This document shows, in pieces, positions 8,020 to 19,832 of a DNA stretch of 64,000 bases (the stretch's first letter is position 1; each line of letters opens with the position of its first letter). Position numbers and translations under genes: made by a program. Under the pieces are notes generated by a model, which did no database searches, was not told the origin of the DNA, and saw nothing but the letters and a program-made list of their open reading frames with translations. Source of the DNA: Tritonibacter litoralis (GTDB lineage Bacteria > Pseudomonadota > Alphaproteobacteria > Rhodobacterales > Rhodobacteraceae); NCBI RefSeq assembly GCF_009496005.1, contig NZ_WIBF01000013.1, positions 1 to 64,000 of the forward strand, in the 5' to 3' direction.

Positions 8020-8538
8020 GTGGATAGAGCCCAGAAAGAGAAAGTGGTCGAGGAACTCGGCCAGATCTTCGAAAGCTCTGGCGTTGTGGTCGTAGCCCAC
8101 TATGCCGGTCTGACAGTTGCTGAGATGCAAGACCTGCGCGCGCGTGCTCGTGACGCGGAGTGTTCTGTGCGTGTTGCCAAGAACAGGCTCGCCAAAATCG
8201 CCCTCGAGGGTAAGCCGTGTGAAAGCATGTCTAACCTGCTGACGGGTATGACCGTGCTCACCTATTCCGAGGATCCTGTGGCTGCGGCCAAGGTTGCCGA
8301 GGGCTTTGCCAAGGAGAACGACAAGTTCGAGATCCTTGGTGGTGCAATGGGTGAAAACGCACTGGATCGTGCTGGCGTTGAAGTTGTGTCCAAAATGCCG
8401 TCCCGCGATGAGCTTATTGCTTCTATCGTTGGCTGCATTGGCGCACCTGCTTCGAACATCGCTGGCGCAATTGGCGCACCTGCAAGCAACATCGCAAGCA
8501 TCCTTTCGACCATCGAAGAGAAGGCGGAAGCTGCGTAA
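8020..8538 (+). CDS. rplJ: 50S ribosomal protein L10
   Basis: I place the start at a GTG (8020) giving 172 residues that begin [20 protein letters not shown], which matches the normal alphaproteobacterial L10 N-terminus; a shine-dalgarno (ggagag) lies 5-6 nt upstream. An open frame continues to 7789 but that part is leader, not L10. The protein contains [19 protein letters not shown] and [11 protein letters not shown]. Its C-terminal helix holds L7/L12 dimers on the ribosome stalk. The C-terminus carries a near-duplicated IGAPASNIA motif. It is co-transcribed with rplL and probably represses both through the structured leader. Confidence 0.95.
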   Translation: MDRAQKEKVVEELGQIFESSGVVVVAHYAGLTVAEMQDLRARARDAECSVRVAKNRLAKIALEGKPCESMSNLLTGMTVLTYSEDPVAAAKVAEGFAKENDKFEILGGAMGENALDRAGVEVVSKMPSRDELIASIVGCIGAPASNIAGAIGAPASNIASILSTIEEKAEAA

Positions 8539-8618
8539 GCGGTTGGAACTGAATGGCTGGCGTAGGGCAAAACCTTACGTTGGAACACATACACTTTTAT
8601 ACGGAAAGAGCTAAGAAA

Positions 8619-8993
8619 ATGGCTGATCTGAAAGCACTCGCGGAAAGCATCGTTGGTCTGACCCTGCTGGAAGCACAAGAACTGAAAACCATCCTGAAAG
8701 ACGAGTACGGCATCGAGCCGGCTGCTGGTGGCGCCGTTGTAATGGCAGCTGGTGGCGACGCAGGTGGCGCAGCTGAAGAAGAAAAAACCGAATTCGACGT
8801 CGTTCTGAAGAACGCCGGCGCTTCGAAAATCAACGTGATCAAAGAAGTTCGCGCGATCACCGGTCTGGGCCTGAAAGAAGCAAAAGGTCTGGTCGAAGAA
8901 GGCGGCAAGATCAAAGAAGGCGTCGACAAAGCCGAAGCAGAAGACATCAAAGCGAAGCTGGAAGCAGCTGGCGCGGAAGTCGAGCTGGCTTAA
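8619..8993 (+). CDS. rplL: 50S ribosomal protein L7/L12
   Basis: The 124-residue protein begins [20 protein letters not shown] and has the classic order of an N-terminal dimerisation helix, an Ala/Gly-rich hinge (residues about 38-55) and a C-terminal domain with [21 protein letters not shown]7/L12 recruits translational GTPases to the ribosome. The ATG at 8619 is preceded by ggaaag; an upstream in-frame ATG at 8553 would add residues that no L7/L12 has. Confidence 0.97.
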   Translation: MADLKALAESIVGLTLLEAQELKTILKDEYGIEPAAGGAVVMAAGGDAGGAAEEEKTEFDVVLKNAGASKINVIKEVRAITGLGLKEAKGLVEEGGKIKEGVDKAEAEDIKAKLEAAGAEVELA

Positions 8994-9276
8994 TCGCTGC
9001 TTTGGGGAAAAGAGGGTAGCAATTTCCCTGTGAAATTGCTCTCTATATTCCCAAGTTTCAGGCTGGGTACGGGGTCTCCCGTGCCCAGCCGTACCTGTCT
9101 TAGCAAGGGCCCCAGATGTGGGGGGCGTTTTCTAAGGCGAGGTTCAAAGGATCGGGAAGGCCGTCATACGGGACGACGGCCATGAATTGATCCGAACGCG
9201 CTGTCTCGTATGGGCAAGGTGCCGGAGCCCGGCGGCACTCTTGTTTCCGTGAGAATATCGAAAGGTGACATCTGAC
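8994..9276 (+). promoter_or_regulatory. Structured rplL-rpoB intergenic region (attenuation or RNase III processing)
   Basis: This 283-nt gap holds a series of stems on the plus strand. They are a 9-bp stem agcaatttc/gaaattgct (9018-9040), a 13-bp stem with one G-T pair closing a 4-nt loop (9061-9090), a cccca/tgggg stem followed by gtttt (9107-9131), and ggccgtc/gacggcc (9159-9181) nested in ggatc/gatcc (9149-9193). In E. coli the same gap contains an attenuator and an RNase III site that set the ratio of ribosomal protein to RNA polymerase synthesis. A similar role here is inferred from position and structure. Confidence 0.6.
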
Positions 9277-12200
9277 ATGGCTCAAACGTTCCTTGGCCAG
9301 AAACGTCTTCGGAAATACTACGGCAAGATCCGCGAAGTGCTGGACATGCCGAACCTCATTGAGGTGCAGAAATCTTCATATGATCTTTTCTTGCGCTCTG
9401 GCGATGCTGAAATGCCGACTGATGGCGAAGGCATCATGGGCGTGTTTCAATCTGTTTTCCCCATCAAGGATTTCAACGAAACCTCCGTTCTGGAGTTCGT
9501 GAAATACGAGCTGGAAAAGCCGAAATACGACGTCGAAGAATGTATGCAGCGCGACATGACCTACAGCGCGCCGCTGAAGGTGACTTTGCGTCTGATCGTA
9601 TTTGATGTCGATGAAGACACCGGTGCCAAATCGGTCAAAGACATCAAAGAACAAGACGTCTTTATGGGCGATATGCCTCTGATGACGCCGAACGGGACCT
9701 TTGTTGTGAACGGTACCGAGCGTGTGATCGTGTCGCAGATGCACCGGTCGCCGGGTGTGTTCTTTGACCACGACAAGGGCAAGACGCATTCGTCTGGTAA
9801 ACTGCTGTTTGCTTGCCGCATCATTCCTTACCGTGGCTCTTGGCTGGATTTTGAATTCGACGCAAAAGACATCGTCTTTGCCCGGATCGACCGACGCCGT
9901 AAGCTGCCTGTGACCACGTTGCTTTATGCGCTGGGTCTGGATCAGGAAGGTATCTGTGACGCCTATTACAACACCGTTCCGTTCAAACTGGAAAAAACAC
10001 GCGGCTGGGTGACCCCGTTCTTCCCCGAGCGCGTACGTGGCACCCGTCCGACCTATGATCTGGTTGACGCCGCCACCGGTGAGATCATCTGCGAGGCCGG
10101 CAAAAAAGTTACGCCGCGCGCCGTGAAGAAGATGATCGACGAAGGCAAGATCACCGAGCTGCTGGTTCCGTTTGATCACATCGTCGGCAAATACGTCTCT
10201 AAGGATATCATCAACGAAGAAAACGGCGCGATCTATGTCGAAGCCGGTGATGAGCTGACCCTGGAGTACGACAAAGACGGCGACCTGATTGGTGGTTCGT
10301 TGAAAGAGCTGATGGACGCGGGCATCGACGAGATCCCGGTTCTGGACATCGACAACGTCAATGTCGGCCCGTACATGCGTAACACCATGGCGCAGGACAA
10401 AAACATGTCCCGCGACACCGCGCTGATGGATATCTATCGCGTGATGCGCCCGGGTGAGCCGCCCACCGTTGAAGCTGCGTCTGCGCTGTTTGACACGCTG
10501 TTCTTTGACAGCGAGCGTTATGACCTGTCGGCTGTTGGCCGGGTCAAGATGAACATGCGTCTGGCATTGGATGCCGAAGACACCATGCGCACCCTGCGCA
10601 AGGCGGACATCATCGCATGTATCAAAGCGCTGGTAGAGCTGCGTGACGGCAAGGGTGACATCGACGATATCGACCACCTGGGCAACCGTCGTGTACGTTC
10701 CGTTGGCGAGCTGATGGAAAACCAGTACCGTGTTGGCCTCTTGCGGATGGAACGCGCGATCAAGGAACGTATGTCCTCGGTCGAGATCGACACCATCATG
10801 CCGCAAGACCTGATCAACGCAAAACCGGCCGCGGCTGCGGTACGTGAATTCTTCGGCTCCTCGCAGCTGTCGCAGTTCATGGACCAAACCAACCCGCTGT
10901 CGGAAGTGACGCACAAGCGTCGTCTGTCGGCGCTTGGCCCCGGCGGTCTGACCCGCGAACGTGCAGGCTTTGAGGTTCGCGACGTTCACCCGACCCACTA
11001 CGGCCGGATGTGTCCGATTGAAACACCGGAAGGTCCGAACATTGGTCTGATCAACTCGCTGGCGACATTTGCCCGCGTGAACAAATACGGTTTCATCGAG
11101 ACACCGTATCGCAAGGTTGTGGATTCCAAGGTTACCGACGAAGTGCACTACATGTCGGCGACCGAAGAAATGCGCCACACTGTTGCGCAGGCGAACGCGA
11201 GCCTGGACGGCGACGGTAAGTTCGTCAACGATCTGGTCAATACACGTCAGTCCGGCGACTATACCATGGCGCCCAGCGATGCGGTTGATCTGATCGACGT
11301 TTCGCCAAAGCAGTTGGTCTCGGTTGCGGCATCATTGATCCCGTTCCTGGAAAACGACGACGCAAACCGCGCTCTGATGGGTTCGAACATGCAACGTCAG
11401 GCGGTTCCGCTGCTGCGCGCAGAAGCGCCGCTGGTGGGCACCGGCATCGAGGAAAAAGTGGCGATCGACTCTGGCGCTGCGATCCAGGCGAAACGTGCGG
11501 GTATCATCGACCAAGTTGATGCACAGCGTATCGTTGTTCGCGCGACCTCGGATCTGGAACTGGGTGATGCGGGTGTTGATATCTATCGCATGCGCAAATT
11601 CCAGCGTTCGAACCAGAACACCTGCATCAACCAGCGTCCGCTGGTGAAGGTGGGTGACACGGTTCAAAAGGGCGAAGTGATTGCGGATGGCCCGTCCACC
11701 GATATGGGTGAACTGGCGCTGGGTAAAAACGTGGTCGTCGCGTTTATGCCTTGGAACGGCTACAACTATGAAGACTCCATCCTGATCTCGGAACGGATCG
11801 CCAAGGATGACGTCTTTACCTCTGTGCACATCGAAGAGTTTGAGGTCGCCGCGCGTGACACCAAGCTTGGCCCGGAAGAGATCACCCGCGACATTCCGAA
11901 CGTTGGTGAGGAAGCCCTGCGCAACCTCGACGAAGCCGGCGTTGTCTACATCGGTGCCGACGTTGAACCGGGCGACATTCTGGTTGGTAAGATCACCCCC
12001 AAAGGTGAATCTCCAATGACCCCGGAAGAGAAGCTGCTGCGCGCCATCTTTGGTGAAAAAGCATCTGACGTCCGCGATACCTCGTTGCGTGTGAAACCGG
12101 GTGATTACGGTACCGTTGTTGAGGTACGCGTCTTTAACCGCCATGGTGTGGAAAAAGACGAACGTGCCCTGCAGATCGAGCGTGAGGAAGTTGAACGTCT

Positions 12201-13413
12201 GGCGCGTGACCGCGACGACGAACTGGTGATCCTGGACCGTAACATCTATGCGCGTCTGCGTGGGATGCTGGTCGGCAAGGTTGCCGTCAAAGGCCCCAAA
12301 GGCATCCGTGCCGGTGCTGAAATCACCGAAGAGCTGCTGGATTCCATGCCGCGCGGCCAATGGTGGATGCTGGCGCTGGAAGACGAACAGTCTGCACAGA
12401 TCGTCGAAGCCCTGAACGAGCAGTACGAAGCACAGAAACGTGCCCTGGACGCCCGTTTTGAGGACAAGGTCGAGAAGGTCCGCCGTGGCGACGATCTGCC
12501 GCCGGGTGTGATGAAGATGGTCAAAGTCTTCATCGCCGTGAAGCGTAAGCTGCAGCCGGGTGACAAAATGGCGGGTCGCCACGGGAACAAGGGTGTTATC
12601 TCCCGCGTTGTTCCCATGGAAGACATGCCGTTCCTGGCCGATGGTACCCCGGTTGACTTCTGTCTGAACCCGCTGGGCGTTCCGTCGCGGATGAACGTTG
12701 GTCAGATCCTTGAAACCCACATGGGCTGGGCCGCACGCGGTCTGGGCATCAAGGTTGACGATGCGATGCAGGAATACCGTCGTTCTGGCGATCTGACGCC
12801 GGTGCGTGAAGCCATGCGTCTGGCCTATGGTGAGGATGTCTATGAAGAAGGCATCACCGGCATGGAAGAAGACCAGCTGTTGGAAGCGGCAGGCAATGTT
12901 GCCCGCGGTGTTCCGATTGCGACCCCGGTTTTCGACGGCGCCAAAGAAGGCGATGTGAACGACGCGCTGGTGCGTGCAGGCTTTGACAGCTCCGGTCAGT
13001 CGGTTCTGTTTGACGGCCGTACCGGTGAACAGTTCGCGCGTCCGGTGACTGTGGGCGTCAAATACCTGCTGAAACTGCACCACCTGGTCGACGACAAGAT
13101 CCACGCCCGTTCCACCGGTCCATACTCGCTTGTTACGCAGCAGCCGCTGGGTGGTAAGGCGCAGTTCGGTGGTCAGCGCTTTGGTGAAATGGAAGTCTGG
13201 GCTCTGGAAGCTTACGGCGCCGCATACACCCTGCAGGAAATGCTGACCGTGAAGTCGGATGACGTCGCGGGCCGGACCAAGGTCTATGAGAGCATCGTCA
13301 AGGGCGAGGACAACTTTGAAGCGGGCATCCCAGAATCGTTCAACGTTCTGGTGAAAGAAGTCCGCGGCCTCGGCCTGAATATGGAACTCCTGGATGCGGA
13401 GGTTGAGGAGTAA
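9277..13413 (+). CDS. rpoB: DNA-directed RNA polymerase subunit beta
   Basis: A 1378-residue beta subunit starting [20 protein letters not shown] at the ATG at 9277; a GTG 12 nt upstream is in frame but is not the family start. Diagnostic stretches include [20 protein letters not shown] in the rifampicin-binding region, [18 protein letters not shown], and [17 protein letters not shown] near the active centre. The rifampicin region looks wild-type by eye. With beta' it forms the catalytic core. The stop codon TAA overlaps the ATG of the next small gene by one base. Confidence 0.98.
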   Translation: MAQTFLGQKRLRKYYGKIREVLDMPNLIEVQKSSYDLFLRSGDAEMPTDGEGIMGVFQSVFPIKDFNETSVLEFVKYELEKPKYDVEECMQRDMTYSAPLKVTLRLIVFDVDEDTGAKSVKDIKEQDVFMGDMPLMTPNGTFVVNGTERVIVSQMHRSPGVFFDHDKGKTHSSGKLLFACRIIPYRGSWLDFEFDAKDIVFARIDRRRKLPVTTLLYALGLDQEGICDAYYNTVPFKLEKTRGWVTPFFPERVRGTRPTYDLVDAATGEIICEAGKKVTPRAVKKMIDEGKITELLVPFDHIVGKYVSKDIINEENGAIYVEAGDELTLEYDKDGDLIGGSLKELMDAGIDEIPVLDIDNVNVGPYMRNTMAQDKNMSRDTALMDIYRVMRPGEPPTVEAASALFDTLFFDSERYDLSAVGRVKMNMRLALDAEDTMRTLRKADIIACIKALVELRDGKGDIDDIDHLGNRRVRSVGELMENQYRVGLLRMERAIKERMSSVEIDTIMPQDLINAKPAAAAVREFFGSSQLSQFMDQTNPLSEVTHKRRLSALGPGGLTRERAGFEVRDVHPTHYGRMCPIETPEGPNIGLINSLATFARVNKYGFIETPYRKVVDSKVTDEVHYMSATEEMRHTVAQANASLDGDGKFVNDLVNTRQSGDYTMAPSDAVDLIDVSPKQLVSVAASLIPFLENDDANRALMGSNMQRQAVPLLRAEAPLVGTGIEEKVAIDSGAAIQAKRAGIIDQVDAQRIVVRATSDLELGDAGVDIYRMRKFQRSNQNTCINQRPLVKVGDTVQKGEVIADGPSTDMGELALGKNVVVAFMPWNGYNYEDSILISERIAKDDVFTSVHIEEFEVAARDTKLGPEEITRDIPNVGEEALRNLDEAGVVYIGADVEPGDILVGKITPKGESPMTPEEKLLRAIFGEKASDVRDTSLRVKPGDYGTVVEVRVFNRHGVEKDERALQIEREEVERLARDRDDELVILDRNIYARLRGMLVGKVAVKGPKGIRAGAEITEELLDSMPRGQWWMLALEDEQSAQIVEALNEQYEAQKRALDARFEDKVEKVRRGDDLPPGVMKMVKVFIAVKRKLQPGDKMAGRHGNKGVISRVVPMEDMPFLADGTPVDFCLNPLGVPSRMNVGQILETHMGWAARGLGIKVDDAMQEYRRSGDLTPVREAMRLAYGEDVYEEGITGMEEDQLLEAAGNVARGVPIATPVFDGAKEGDVNDALVRAGFDSSGQSVLFDGRTGEQFARPVTVGVKYLLKLHHLVDDKIHARSTGPYSLVTQQPLGGKAQFGGQRFGEMEVWALEAYGAAYTLQEMLTVKSDDVAGRTKVYESIVKGEDNFEAGIPESFNVLVKEVRGLGLNMELLDAEVEE

Positions 13414-13697
13414 TGCAACGATTTGGTTGTTCAGCTTCGTCGAAAGTTGCGGGTAGCCTTGTGCTAGCTGCGATGGCGGGCTGCACAACCATCGAGTTTG
13501 CCGATGGTTCCGACAGCGGCATGGTTCGCGTCGGGGCTTTCTCTTCGGTCGAAACCGCACAGAAAAAGGTACGTATCGCTTGTGGGTTAGAAGAGGCTTC
13601 TTCCTTTATGCCCATCGAAACGAACAGTTTTCTCCCAGTCATTACACATACAGTGCACTTCTTTAGCTGCACCGAGCCTGCAAAGGACATCCAATGA
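13413..13697 (+). CDS. Small predicted lipoprotein embedded between rpoB and rpoC
   Basis: A 94-residue frame runs from TAATG at the end of rpoB to ATGA at the start of rpoC, so it overlaps both neighbours. Such overlaps usually mean translational coupling. The N-terminus looks like a lipoprotein signal: basic start, hydrophobic [12 protein letters not shown], then Cys24 followed by TT. The mature part of about 70 residues has two further Cys (57 and 86, by position) and no family I recognise. If exported it would be an envelope lipoprotein co-made with RNA polymerase. rpoB and rpoC are normally adjacent, so a gene here is unusual. The -3 residue of the lipobox is Met rather than Leu, so lipidation is less certain than the coding call. 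Confidence 0.65.
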   Translation: MQRFGCSASSKVAGSLVLAAMAGCTTIEFADGSDSGMVRVGAFSSVETAQKKVRIACGLEEASSFMPIETNSFLPVITHTVHFFSCTEPAKDIQ

Positions 13698-16600
13698 ACC
13701 AGGAAATCACCAACAACCCGTTCAACCCGCTGACGCCGCCTAAGGTTTTTGATGAAATCAAAGTCTCACTGGCGTCGCCGGAACGGATCCTGTCTTGGTC
13801 CTATGGTGAGATCAAGAAACCCGAAACCATCAACTACCGGACGTTCAAACCCGAACGTGACGGTCTGTTCTGCGCGCGTATCTTTGGCCCGATCAAAGAC
13901 TACGAATGCCTGTGTGGTAAATATAAACGCATGAAGTATCGCGGCGTTGTCTGCGAAAAATGCGGTGTTGAAGTTACCCTGCAAAAAGTGCGCCGCGAGC
14001 GTATGGGCCACATCGAACTGGCGGCACCTGTTGCGCACATCTGGTTCCTGAAATCGCTGCCGTCCCGTATCGGCCTGATGCTGGACATGACCCTGCGTGA
14101 TCTGGAACGGGTTCTGTATTTCGAAAACTACGTTGTCATCGAGCCGGGTCTGACCGACCTGCAATACGGCCAGATGATGACCGAAGAAGAGTACATGGAC
14201 GCTCAGGACCAGTTCGGCATGGACGCGTTCACCGCCAATATCGGTGCCGAAGCGATCCGTGAGATGCTGTCCCAGATCGACCTGGAGGCGGAAGCAGAGC
14301 AGCTGCGCGCTGAGCTGGCCGAAGCCACCGGCGAGCTGAAGCCCAAGAAGATCATCAAACGTCTGAAAGTTGTGGAATCCTTCCTGGAATCCGGCAACCG
14401 TCCAGAGTGGATGATCATGACCGTTGTTCCGGTTATCCCGCCAGAACTGCGCCCGCTGGTGCCGCTGGATGGGGGCCGTTTCGCGACCTCGGATCTGAAC
14501 GATCTGTACCGTCGTGTGATCAACCGGAACAACCGTCTAAAACGTCTGATTGAACTGCGCGCGCCTGACATCATCGTCCGCAACGAAAAGCGGATGCTGC
14601 AGGAATCTGTTGACGCATTGTTCGACAACGGTCGTCGTGGCCGCGTGATCACCGGCGCCAACAAGCGCCCGCTGAAATCGCTGTCTGACATGCTGAAAGG
14701 TAAGCAGGGTCGTTTCCGTCAAAACCTTTTGGGTAAACGCGTCGACTTCTCTGGTCGTTCGGTGATTGTGACCGGTCCGGAACTGAAGCTGCACCAATGT
14801 GGTCTGCCGAAGAAGATGGCCTTGGAACTCTTCAAGCCCTTCATCTATTCGCGTCTGGAGGCCAAAGGTCTGTCCTCCACCGTGAAGCAGGCGAAAAAGC
14901 TGGTTGAGAAAGAGCGTCCGGAAGTTTGGGATATCCTCGACGAGGTGATCCGCGAGCACCCGGTCATGCTGAACCGCGCGCCGACGCTGCACCGTCTGGG
15001 TATTCAGGCGTTTGAACCCACGCTGATCGAAGGGAAAGCGATCCAGCTGCACCCGCTGGTCTGTTCGGCGTTTAACGCGGACTTTGACGGGGACCAGATG
15101 GCGGTTCACGTTCCACTGAGCCTTGAGGCCCAGCTGGAAGCACGCGTTCTGATGATGTCCACCAACAACGTTCTGTCACCAGCAAACGGTGCGCCGATCA
15201 TCGTTCCGTCGCAGGATATGATCTTGGGTCTCTATTACCTGACCCTGGAACGTGAAGGCATGATTGGTGAAGGCAAAGTCTTCGGCACTATGGACGAAGT
15301 TCAGCACGCGCTGGACGCTGGTGAGGTGCATCTGCACTCCAAAGTCACCGCTCGTGTTCTGCAGATCGACGAAGAAGGCAACGAGGTCTATCAGCGCTTT
15401 GAAACCACGCCGGGCCGTGTCCGACTGGGTGCGCTGCTGCCGAAGAACGCCAAGGCACCGTTTGAACTGGTGAACCGTCTTCTGCGGAAGAAAGAAGTTC
15501 AGCAGGTCATCGACACCGTCTACCGGTACTGCGGTCAGAAAGAGTCCGTGATCTTCTGTGACCAGATCATGACCATGGGCTTCCGCGAAGCGTTCAAGGC
15601 GGGCATCTCGTTCGGTAAGGACGACATGGTGATCCCCGATACCAAATGGACCATCGTCGACGACACCCGCGATCAGGTGAAAGACTTTGAACAACAGTAC
15701 ATGGACGGTCTGATCACTCAGGGCGAAAAGTACAACAAAGTTGTGGATGCCTGGTCGAAGTGTAACGACAAGGTCACCGAAGCCATGATGACCACGATTT
15801 CGGATGACAAGCGCGATGAGAATGGTGCGGTCATGGAGCCGAACTCGGTCTACATGATGGCTCACTCCGGTGCGCGGGGCTCGGTCACTCAGATGAAACA
15901 GCTCGGCGGGATGCGCGGCCTGATGGCCAAGCCGAACGGCGACATCATCGAGACACCGATCATCTCGAACTTTAAAGAAGGTCTGACCGTTCTTGAGTAC
16001 TTCAACTCGACACACGGTGCCCGTAAGGGTCTGTCGGATACGGCTTTGAAGACTGCGAACTCTGGTTACCTGACCCGCCGTCTGGTGGATGTGGCCCAGG
16101 ATTGCATTGTGCGTGAAGACGATTGTGGCACCGACCGTGCCATCACTGCCGAAGCGGCTGTGAATGATGGCGAGGTTGTGGCGTCGTTGGGCGAACGTGT
16201 TCTGGGTCGTGTGGCTGCGGATGATGTCAAACGTCCGGGCACCGAAGAGGTGCTGGTGGCTGCAGGTCAGATCATCGACGAACGTATGGCCGACGCAATC
16301 GAAGAAGCAGGCGTTCAGTCCATGCGTATTCGCTCGCCTCTGACCTGTGAAAGCGAAGAGGGCGTTTGTGCGCAGTGTTACGGTCGTGACCTGGCACGCG
16401 GCACCAAGGTGAACGAAGGCGAAGCTGTTGGTATCATCGCGGCGCAGTCGATTGGTGAACCTGGTACACAGCTGACCATGCGGACCTTCCACATTGGTGG
16501 TGTTGCGCAGGGTGGCCAACAGTCGTTCCTGGAAGCCAGCCAAGAAGGTAAGATCGTGTTCGAAAACCCGAACATCCTGGAAAACGCCAATGGCGAGATC

Positions 16601-17932
16601 CTGGTTATGGGCCGCAACATGAAGCTGATCATCGAAGACGATCACGGTGAAGAGCGCGCCAGCCACAAGCTGGGTTACGGCTCTAAGCTGTTCGTCAAAG
16701 AAGGCCAGCAGATTGCCCGTGGTGACAAGCTGTTCGAATGGGATCCGTACACACTGCCGATCATCGCCGAAAAGGCCGGTACAGCGAAATATGTCGACCT
16801 GGTCTCAGGTCTGGCGGTTCGTGAAGAGACCGACGAAGCGACCGGCATGACCCAGAAGATCGTGATCGACTGGCGTGCGGCCCCCAAAGGGTCTGACCTG
16901 AAGCCTGAGGTCATCCTGATCGATGCAGATGGTGAGCCGATCCGCAACAGCTTGGGCAATCCGGTGACCTATCCGATGTCTGTGGATGCGATCCTGTCCT
17001 GTGAAGATGGCCAGCAGATGCAGGCCGGTGACATCGTTGCGCGTATCCCGCGTGAAGGTGCCAAGACCAAGGACATTACCGGTGGTCTGCCGCGCGTTGC
17101 GGAACTGTTCGAAGCCCGTCGTCCAAAGGACCACGCGATCATCGCCGAAATCGATGGTTACGTCCGCTTTGGCCGCGACTACAAGAACAAGCGCCGCATC
17201 TCGATCGAGCCGGTGGATGACGCACTGGAAACCGTCGAATACATGGTCCCCAAGGGCAAGCACATTCCTGTTCAGGAAGGCGATTTTGTCCAGAAGGGTG
17301 ACTACATCATGGATGGTAACCCGGCGCCGCACGACATCCTGTCCATCATGGGGGTCGAGGCTCTGGCGAACTATATGATCGACGAAGTTCAGGACGTTTA
17401 TCGCCTGCAAGGTGTGAAGATCAACGACAAGCATATCGAGGTGATCGTTCGCCAGATGCTGCAAAAGTGGGAGATCTCAGACTCTGGTGAGACCACGCTG
17501 CTCAAAGGGGAGCACGTGGACAAGCAAGAGTTCGATCACGCCAACGAAAAGGCGATTGCGCGTGGCAAGCGTCCGGCCAAAGGCGAACCCATCCTGTTGG
17601 GTATCACCAAGGCGTCGTTGCAGACCCGTTCCTTCATCTCGGCGGCCTCCTTCCAGGAGACCACCCGCGTTCTGACCGAAGCCTCGGTTCAGGGTAAGAA
17701 GGACAAGCTGGTTGGCCTGAAGGAAAACGTCATCGTGGGCCGTCTCATCCCGGCCGGTACCGGTGGTGCAACCCAGCGTATGCGTCAGGTTGCACAGGCG
17801 CGCGACAACGTGGTTCTGGAAGCCCGCCGCGAAGAAGCTGCAGCCGCAGCTGCCTTGGCTGCCCCGGTTGTTGAGGACGATATGGTCGACGATCTGGACA
17901 ATCTTGTAGAAACTCCGGAAAGCCGCGATTAA
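13694..17932 (+). CDS. rpoC: DNA-directed RNA polymerase subunit beta'
   Basis: A 1412-residue beta' subunit. The N-terminal zinc-binding region contains [20 protein letters not shown]. The catalytic Mg-binding motif NADFDGDQ is at residues 461-468 with the three Asp at 463, 465 and 467. A second zinc site includes [17 protein letters not shown], followed by [20 protein letters not shown] in the trigger-loop region. The C-terminus is Ala-rich and acidic. Its ATG overlaps the stop of the small lipoprotein gene (ATGA). A strong terminator follows 48 nt after the stop. Confidence 0.98.
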   Translation: MNQEITNNPFNPLTPPKVFDEIKVSLASPERILSWSYGEIKKPETINYRTFKPERDGLFCARIFGPIKDYECLCGKYKRMKYRGVVCEKCGVEVTLQKVRRERMGHIELAAPVAHIWFLKSLPSRIGLMLDMTLRDLERVLYFENYVVIEPGLTDLQYGQMMTEEEYMDAQDQFGMDAFTANIGAEAIREMLSQIDLEAEAEQLRAELAEATGELKPKKIIKRLKVVESFLESGNRPEWMIMTVVPVIPPELRPLVPLDGGRFATSDLNDLYRRVINRNNRLKRLIELRAPDIIVRNEKRMLQESVDALFDNGRRGRVITGANKRPLKSLSDMLKGKQGRFRQNLLGKRVDFSGRSVIVTGPELKLHQCGLPKKMALELFKPFIYSRLEAKGLSSTVKQAKKLVEKERPEVWDILDEVIREHPVMLNRAPTLHRLGIQAFEPTLIEGKAIQLHPLVCSAFNADFDGDQMAVHVPLSLEAQLEARVLMMSTNNVLSPANGAPIIVPSQDMILGLYYLTLEREGMIGEGKVFGTMDEVQHALDAGEVHLHSKVTARVLQIDEEGNEVYQRFETTPGRVRLGALLPKNAKAPFELVNRLLRKKEVQQVIDTVYRYCGQKESVIFCDQIMTMGFREAFKAGISFGKDDMVIPDTKWTIVDDTRDQVKDFEQQYMDGLITQGEKYNKVVDAWSKCNDKVTEAMMTTISDDKRDENGAVMEPNSVYMMAHSGARGSVTQMKQLGGMRGLMAKPNGDIIETPIISNFKEGLTVLEYFNSTHGARKGLSDTALKTANSGYLTRRLVDVAQDCIVREDDCGTDRAITAEAAVNDGEVVASLGERVLGRVAADDVKRPGTEEVLVAAGQIIDERMADAIEEAGVQSMRIRSPLTCESEEGVCAQCYGRDLARGTKVNEGEAVGIIAAQSIGEPGTQLTMRTFHIGGVAQGGQQSFLEASQEGKIVFENPNILENANGEILVMGRNMKLIIEDDHGEERASHKLGYGSKLFVKEGQQIARGDKLFEWDPYTLPIIAEKAGTAKYVDLVSGLAVREETDEATGMTQKIVIDWRAAPKGSDLKPEVILIDADGEPIRNSLGNPVTYPMSVDAILSCEDGQQMQAGDIVARIPREGAKTKDITGGLPRVAELFEARRPKDHAIIAEIDGYVRFGRDYKNKRRISIEPVDDALETVEYMVPKGKHIPVQEGDFVQKGDYIMDGNPAPHDILSIMGVEALANYMIDEVQDVYRLQGVKINDKHIEVIVRQMLQKWEISDSGETTLLKGEHVDKQEFDHANEKAIARGKRPAKGEPILLGITKASLQTRSFISAASFQETTRVLTEASVQGKKDKLVGLKENVIVGRLIPAGTGGATQRMRQVAQARDNVVLEARREEAAAAAALAAPVVEDDMVDDLDNLVETPESRD

Positions 17933-17980
17933 TCGCATCTACTTATGGTCGCCCCCAGGTGGGGCGGCCCCTGAAATTCA

Positions 17981-18018
17981 AAACGCCCGGTTGCGACGAA
18001 TCGCATCGGGCGTTTTTT
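17981..18018 (+). terminator. Rho-independent terminator of the rpoBC operon
   Basis: A two-part stem is capped by a cgaa tetraloop: acgcccg pairs with cgggcgt and, inside it, tgcga with tcgca. It runs directly into six T residues. It is the strongest intrinsic terminator in the window. Confidence 0.92.
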
Positions 18019-18485
18019 GTGCATTGGCTAATTTCAGCTGGTCTCCATCAACGGGCGGGCAGGGGAGCTGCTGCACGGATTGGTGACAAATACTTTAAAG
18101 GTTTGCAATTTATTAATATTTTTGCACGCTCAAGATTTGATCATAAATTCGAAGGGGTTCCTACGTCGCCCAGCAATTGGGCGGTGCGAGGTCGCGGATT
18201 GCCCATTTTCCTGTCGCATTTCCGCATTCGTGCTCAAAAAATAAACAAACCTCACTGTGATCCCTCCGCAAAGGTCAGGATGATTGATTTCTAGGCAGTG
18301 GAAAGGCTCATACTGTACTCGCTCATGACCCAACGAGGAAAACCTCAGGCATGAGCGTGTGACGACCTTGCGAATTGGACCTCGATTAGGCCGCCACACC
18401 AAATTGCAACATTGTTGCGGGACCTTGCTACGCGTTTGCGCCCTTGGGCGCAATGTGTTTGCGCGTGCCCGCCAGGAGGAATGAC
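18019..18485. promoter_or_regulatory. rpoC-urtA intergenic region with urtA control sequences
   Basis: No gene is supported in these 467 nt; the open frames found have no family features. The urtA-proximal end holds a perfect palindrome gcaac-att-gttgc at 18406-18418, 68 nt before the start codon, a possible regulator site. The urtA shine-dalgarno aggagga is at 18474-18480. I looked for sigma-54 (GG/GC) and NtrC-type elements, expected for nitrogen control, and saw none that convinced me. Confidence 0.4.
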
Positions 18486-19766
18486 ATGACCCGTCTCACC
18501 AAACTTATGGCAACAACCGCGGCTTCGATGCTGGTTGCAGGTGCCGCAGCTGCTGCGGATTGCCCGGTTAAAGTTGGTGTTCTGCACTCACTCTCCGGCA
18601 CGATGGCGATCTCTGAGACCACTCTCAAAGACACCATGCTGATGCTGATCGACCAGCAAAACAAAGCAGGTGGTATCCTGGGCTGCCAGATCGAACCCGT
18701 TGTTGTTGACCCCGCGTCCGACTGGCCGCTGTTTGCGGAAAAAGCACGCGAATTGCTGACCGTTCACGAGGTTGACGTGATCTTTGGCAACTGGACATCC
18801 GTGTCCCGCAAATCCGTCCTGCCGGTGATCGAAGAGCTGAACGGCCTGCTGTTCTACCCGGTTCAGTATGAGGGCGAAGAAAGCTCCAAAAACGTCTTCT
18901 ACACTGGTGCGGCACCAAACCAACAGGCGATCCCTGCGGTTGATTACTTCCTCGAAGAGCTGGGCATCGAGCGTTTCGCTCTGCTGGGCACCGACTATGT
19001 TTATCCGCGTACCACCAACAACATTCTTGAGCAGTACCTGCAAGATAAAGGCATTGCGTCAGAAGACATCTTTGTGAACTACACCCCGTTTGGTCATTCG
19101 GACTGGGCAACCATCGTGTCCGACGTTGTGGCACTGGGTGAAGGTGGCAAGCAGGTTGGCGTGATCTCTACCATCAACGGCGACGCGAACATCGGCTTCT
19201 ACAAAGAGCTGGCAGCTGCGGGTGTATCCGCGGATGATCTGCCGGTTGTGGCCTTCTCTGTGGGTGAAGAAGAACTGTCCGGTCTGGATACCGCCAACCT
19301 GGTGGGTCACCTGGCGGCATGGAACTACTTCCAGTCTGCAGAAACGGATGCCAACGCGGAATTCATTGACGCATGGAAAGAGTTTGCAGGCGCTGAGCGT
19401 GTGACCAACGACCCGATGGAAGCGCACTACATCGGCTTTAACATGTGGGTGAACGCCGCAACTGCAGCAGGCTCCACCGATGTGGATGCAGTGCGGACGG
19501 CGATGTACGGTCAGGAATTCCCGAACCTGACTGGCGGCACGGCCGTTATGCTGCCGAACCACCACCTGGCGAAACCGGTTCTGATCGGTGAGATCCAGGC
19601 CGATGGTCAGTTCGACATCATCTCTCAAACAACTGAAGTTCCGGGCGATGCCTGGACCGACTTCCTGCCGGAATCGGCGGTTCTGAAGTCTGACTGGAAA
19701 GAGCTGGGTTGCGGTATGTACAACACCGAGACCAAGACCTGTGTTCAGCTGACCTCGAACTACTAA
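18486..19766 (+). CDS. urtA: Urea ABC transporter, substrate-binding protein
   Basis: A 426-residue type I periplasmic binding protein starting MTRLTKLMATTAASMLVAGA with a Sec signal peptide cleaved near residue 23. The mature part begins ADCPVKVGVLHSLSGTMAIS. The family-typical stretches DPASDWPLFAEKARELL, GNWTSVSRKSVLPVIEE and LLFYPVQYEGEE are present and mark UrtA rather than branched-chain amino-acid binding proteins. The shine-dalgarno aggagga lies 5 nt before the ATG. It heads urtABCDE and would deliver urea to the permease in the inner membrane. In other bacteria this operon is induced by nitrogen limitation. Confidence 0.95.
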   Translation: MTRLTKLMATTAASMLVAGAAAAADCPVKVGVLHSLSGTMAISETTLKDTMLMLIDQQNKAGGILGCQIEPVVVDPASDWPLFAEKARELLTVHEVDVIFGNWTSVSRKSVLPVIEELNGLLFYPVQYEGEESSKNVFYTGAAPNQQAIPAVDYFLEELGIERFALLGTDYVYPRTTNNILEQYLQDKGIASEDIFVNYTPFGHSDWATIVSDVVALGEGGKQVGVISTINGDANIGFYKELAAAGVSADDLPVVAFSVGEEELSGLDTANLVGHLAAWNYFQSAETDANAEFIDAWKEFAGAERVTNDPMEAHYIGFNMWVNAATAAGSTDVDAVRTAMYGQEFPNLTGGTAVMLPNHHLAKPVLIGEIQADGQFDIISQTTEVPGDAWTDFLPESAVLKSDWKELGCGMYNTETKTCVQLTSNY

Positions 19767-19832
19767 TTCACCCAAGACCGGCCAGTGGCGCACACACGCG
19801 TCGCTGGCCCCGGATCGGGGCACGTCTCTCCT

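Noticed and set aside
9376-13560. Long minus-strand frames opposite rpoB, and similar ones opposite rpoC (15176-16666)
   Set aside because: Same cause: antisense of strongly biased genes, rich in His/Arg/Gln with no domain pattern.
18130-18453. A 107-codon minus-strand frame in the rpoC-urtA gap
   Set aside because: No ribosome binding site, no recognisable pattern, Arg/Cys-rich composition typical of chance frames.
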